Part shown: positions 62,248 to 64,000 of the stretch, piece by piece | Numbering within the stretch: position 1 is the first letter of the stretch | Layout: the number at the start of each line of letters is the position of its first letter | NCBI GenBank assembly: GCA_025084515.1 | Contig: JAJAGP010001517.1 | Span: 62,001-126,000, forward strand | Length of the DNA stretch: 64,000 nucleotides | Direction of reading: 5' to 3' | Source of the DNA: Ancistrus triradiatus | Lineage: Eukaryota; Chordata; Actinopteri; Siluriformes; Loricariidae | The notes under the pieces: generated by a model | What the model saw: only the letters and a program-made list of their open reading frames with translations | Told to the model about the DNA's origin: nothing | The model's database searches: none | Translations under genes and position numbers: made by a program

Positions 62248-64000
62248 GCCATTGTATACACGCACTAATTGTTATTGAATTATGAGCCTTGTTCTTGGCT
62301 GGTAATACACGAGTACTGACGATGTGCATAAATCAAGACTCCATGTGTGAGTTGATGTGTGTTTGGACATGTTTCTGCACATGCATACTGTATGTACTAC
62401 ATCGTGGTGCCACTGCTTTTCAGAAGAAGAGGTGATGGCAGGAACATTCAGTTCGAGAAATGGCACCGGTGGCATGGAATCTACCAGCAACTGGCATTGT
62501 CTAAAGGTGTGCGTGCAAAGCATGAGCCATTGTCCCCATGTGTCTGACAACGCGGCTGCCTCATTCTGTTTATGTGGATGCTGTTAAGACCCTGGTGGTC
62601 ATGGGGCATTTCCTCTGGTGACATCAACATGAGTCTCCCGGCTCCACACCCTGCCCTCCTGCCTGATGTTTCCACTCTATTTACGCCATTCATCTATTGT
62701 CACCTAAAGCAAGGCTTCACACTCTTTGTTTCAGGGCGCCTGTTTGGCCTGTGAGACCTATTCTTCTATCCCTACCTCAAATGACTTTTTTATTAATAGT
62801 CCTGTGTATTATTGGATTTTGTATAGAACAAAGAATTGCCACATATAAATCACACTCTACAAAGATTGGCCTGTGGCATCTCAGCATTCCAGGCACTGCT
62901 ATGTCTTCTGAACCCCAGCTTCTCAGGCAGCTAAATTAGAGGTCAGCCACCTAATGAGCATGGAGAGTAAAACAAACGTGTCTGTTTACACAGTCTACAT
63001 AATTTGAAACCAACATTAAGCGGCAAGGCGCCTCACAGAGGGAAAGTGTCTAAACAAATCAGGTGGATGTGTGAAAACATGCTGCTCTGTTGTGACTGAA
63101 GCCAGCTTGGCTTTTTCTACATTCGGGTGGTACATTTCATTCAGAGAAAATCATGGGTGATTGCACCTCCTGCCTCCCAACGACTAAATGCCTGTCATGC
63201 TATTCTAGTTAAGAAAACAGCAACGTTGAGGGAAACAAACAAGGTGGCCAGGTTTTCAATGTGGCAAAGCCAAAGATGGAGTTTGGCTATTTAAAATGGG
63301 AATTATAAATCCATAGCCAACAGCGAACCTTAACCACTAGACTGGGTGCATTTTGGTTTTAACTTTCGAAGAGCAAAATGCTCCAGTTTCTTGTCTTTTA
63401 AAAACAGCCGTAACTGAGAAACAACCAGTTTACACTGCCAACTTAATGCTGTCTAAGTGTATTGTTTTGTGAATACACACAAGCACATTTCAAAATCAAA
63501 CCATGTGCAAAATACTAATGACGCCTATAGGGTATACTTATTTGTTGTGAGGTTTGAGAGACAGCCACCTACCCGTGTGGGGTAACGTGGTCACATCACT
63601 GACTGAAATAATGCTGAAGAAAGCTGAGATTGTTGCCTGAGTATATGTGTATATGTTTAATGGTATGAGAAAGCGAAAGAATCAAAATCTCTTTATACAG
63701 TGTTTTAGCTAGATCAGTGCTTTATATAGAGACGCCATCCATTTTGAGTGAGACATACATATATAAAAGCTGACTGGACTGCATCTAGAAGAAACACGAT
63801 AAAAGAATGAAACAGAAGGTGATAAAGGGTGGAGGTTTCCCCACACATAGTCAAGTATCTGCAGATTTAATTGAGATTCAACATTGATACGGACAAACTG
63901 GTTTGCTGACGGATGAGTTTGCATCATCTTTTCCTTCTGAGGGTAGACAGGCTTAATGCACAGTGCATTAGATCAGCATACAGCCCACCTGTTGCATGGA

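Noticed and set aside
62272..62587. Overlapping ORFs on both strands near 62.3-62.7 kb
   Set aside because: Overlapping frames on both strands without homology are typical of a GC-richer non-coding stretch.

Overview
This window is animal nuclear DNA, almost certainly from a ray-finned fish. The evidence is a vertebrate-type spliced gene, several fish-type Tc1 transposon families, tRNA-derived SINEs with the common fish 3' tail, and abundant (CA)n/(TA)n microsatellites. The repeat mix resembles catfish or characins, but that assignment is an inference. I see no bacterial genes, operons, CRISPR arrays or structural RNA genes. Nearly all short ORFs here are chance ORFs or broken transposase pieces.

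The host gene is an early B-cell factor gene (EBF/COE family) on the minus strand. The residues match EBF1 best: VIFGTM rather than VVFGTM, KGTPGRF rather than KGAPGRF, and EGTPSYLEH at the DNA-binding domain/IPT junction. Four consecutive exons are visible, read right to left: 22082-22001, 17581-17436, 9220-9090 and 4106-3980. All have AG/GT splice sites. They encode the end of the DNA-binding domain and nearly all of the IPT/TIG domain. The 5' exons (N-terminus, zinc knuckle) lie to the right of the window. The 3' exons (helix-loop-helix, activation domain) lie to the left. The exon at 17436-17581 is 4 nt too long and is frameshifted as written. This is either an assembly error or a damaged allele.

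Layout: 1-3979 is intron. 3980-4106 is an exon. 4107-9089 is intron with two Tc1 copies, the first carrying a nested repeat. 9090-9220 is an exon. 9221-17435 is intron with two pogo-like elements, a hairpin repeat and SINEs. 17436-17581 is an exon. 17582-22000 is intron with a full-length Tc1. 22001-22082 is an exon. 22083-64000 lies within one very large intron. It holds a foldback element, three Tc1 families, three more pogo-like elements, SINEs, a compound microsatellite, and several repeat-free homeodomain-core-rich stretches that are candidate conserved regulatory elements.

The most interesting items are the frameshifted exon, the loss of a possible alternative splice donor, five copies of a short terminal-inverted-repeat element that all keep a pogo/Brinker-like helix-turn-helix coding piece, several datable nested insertions, and the candidate intronic enhancers. 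I found no convincing new biological system.
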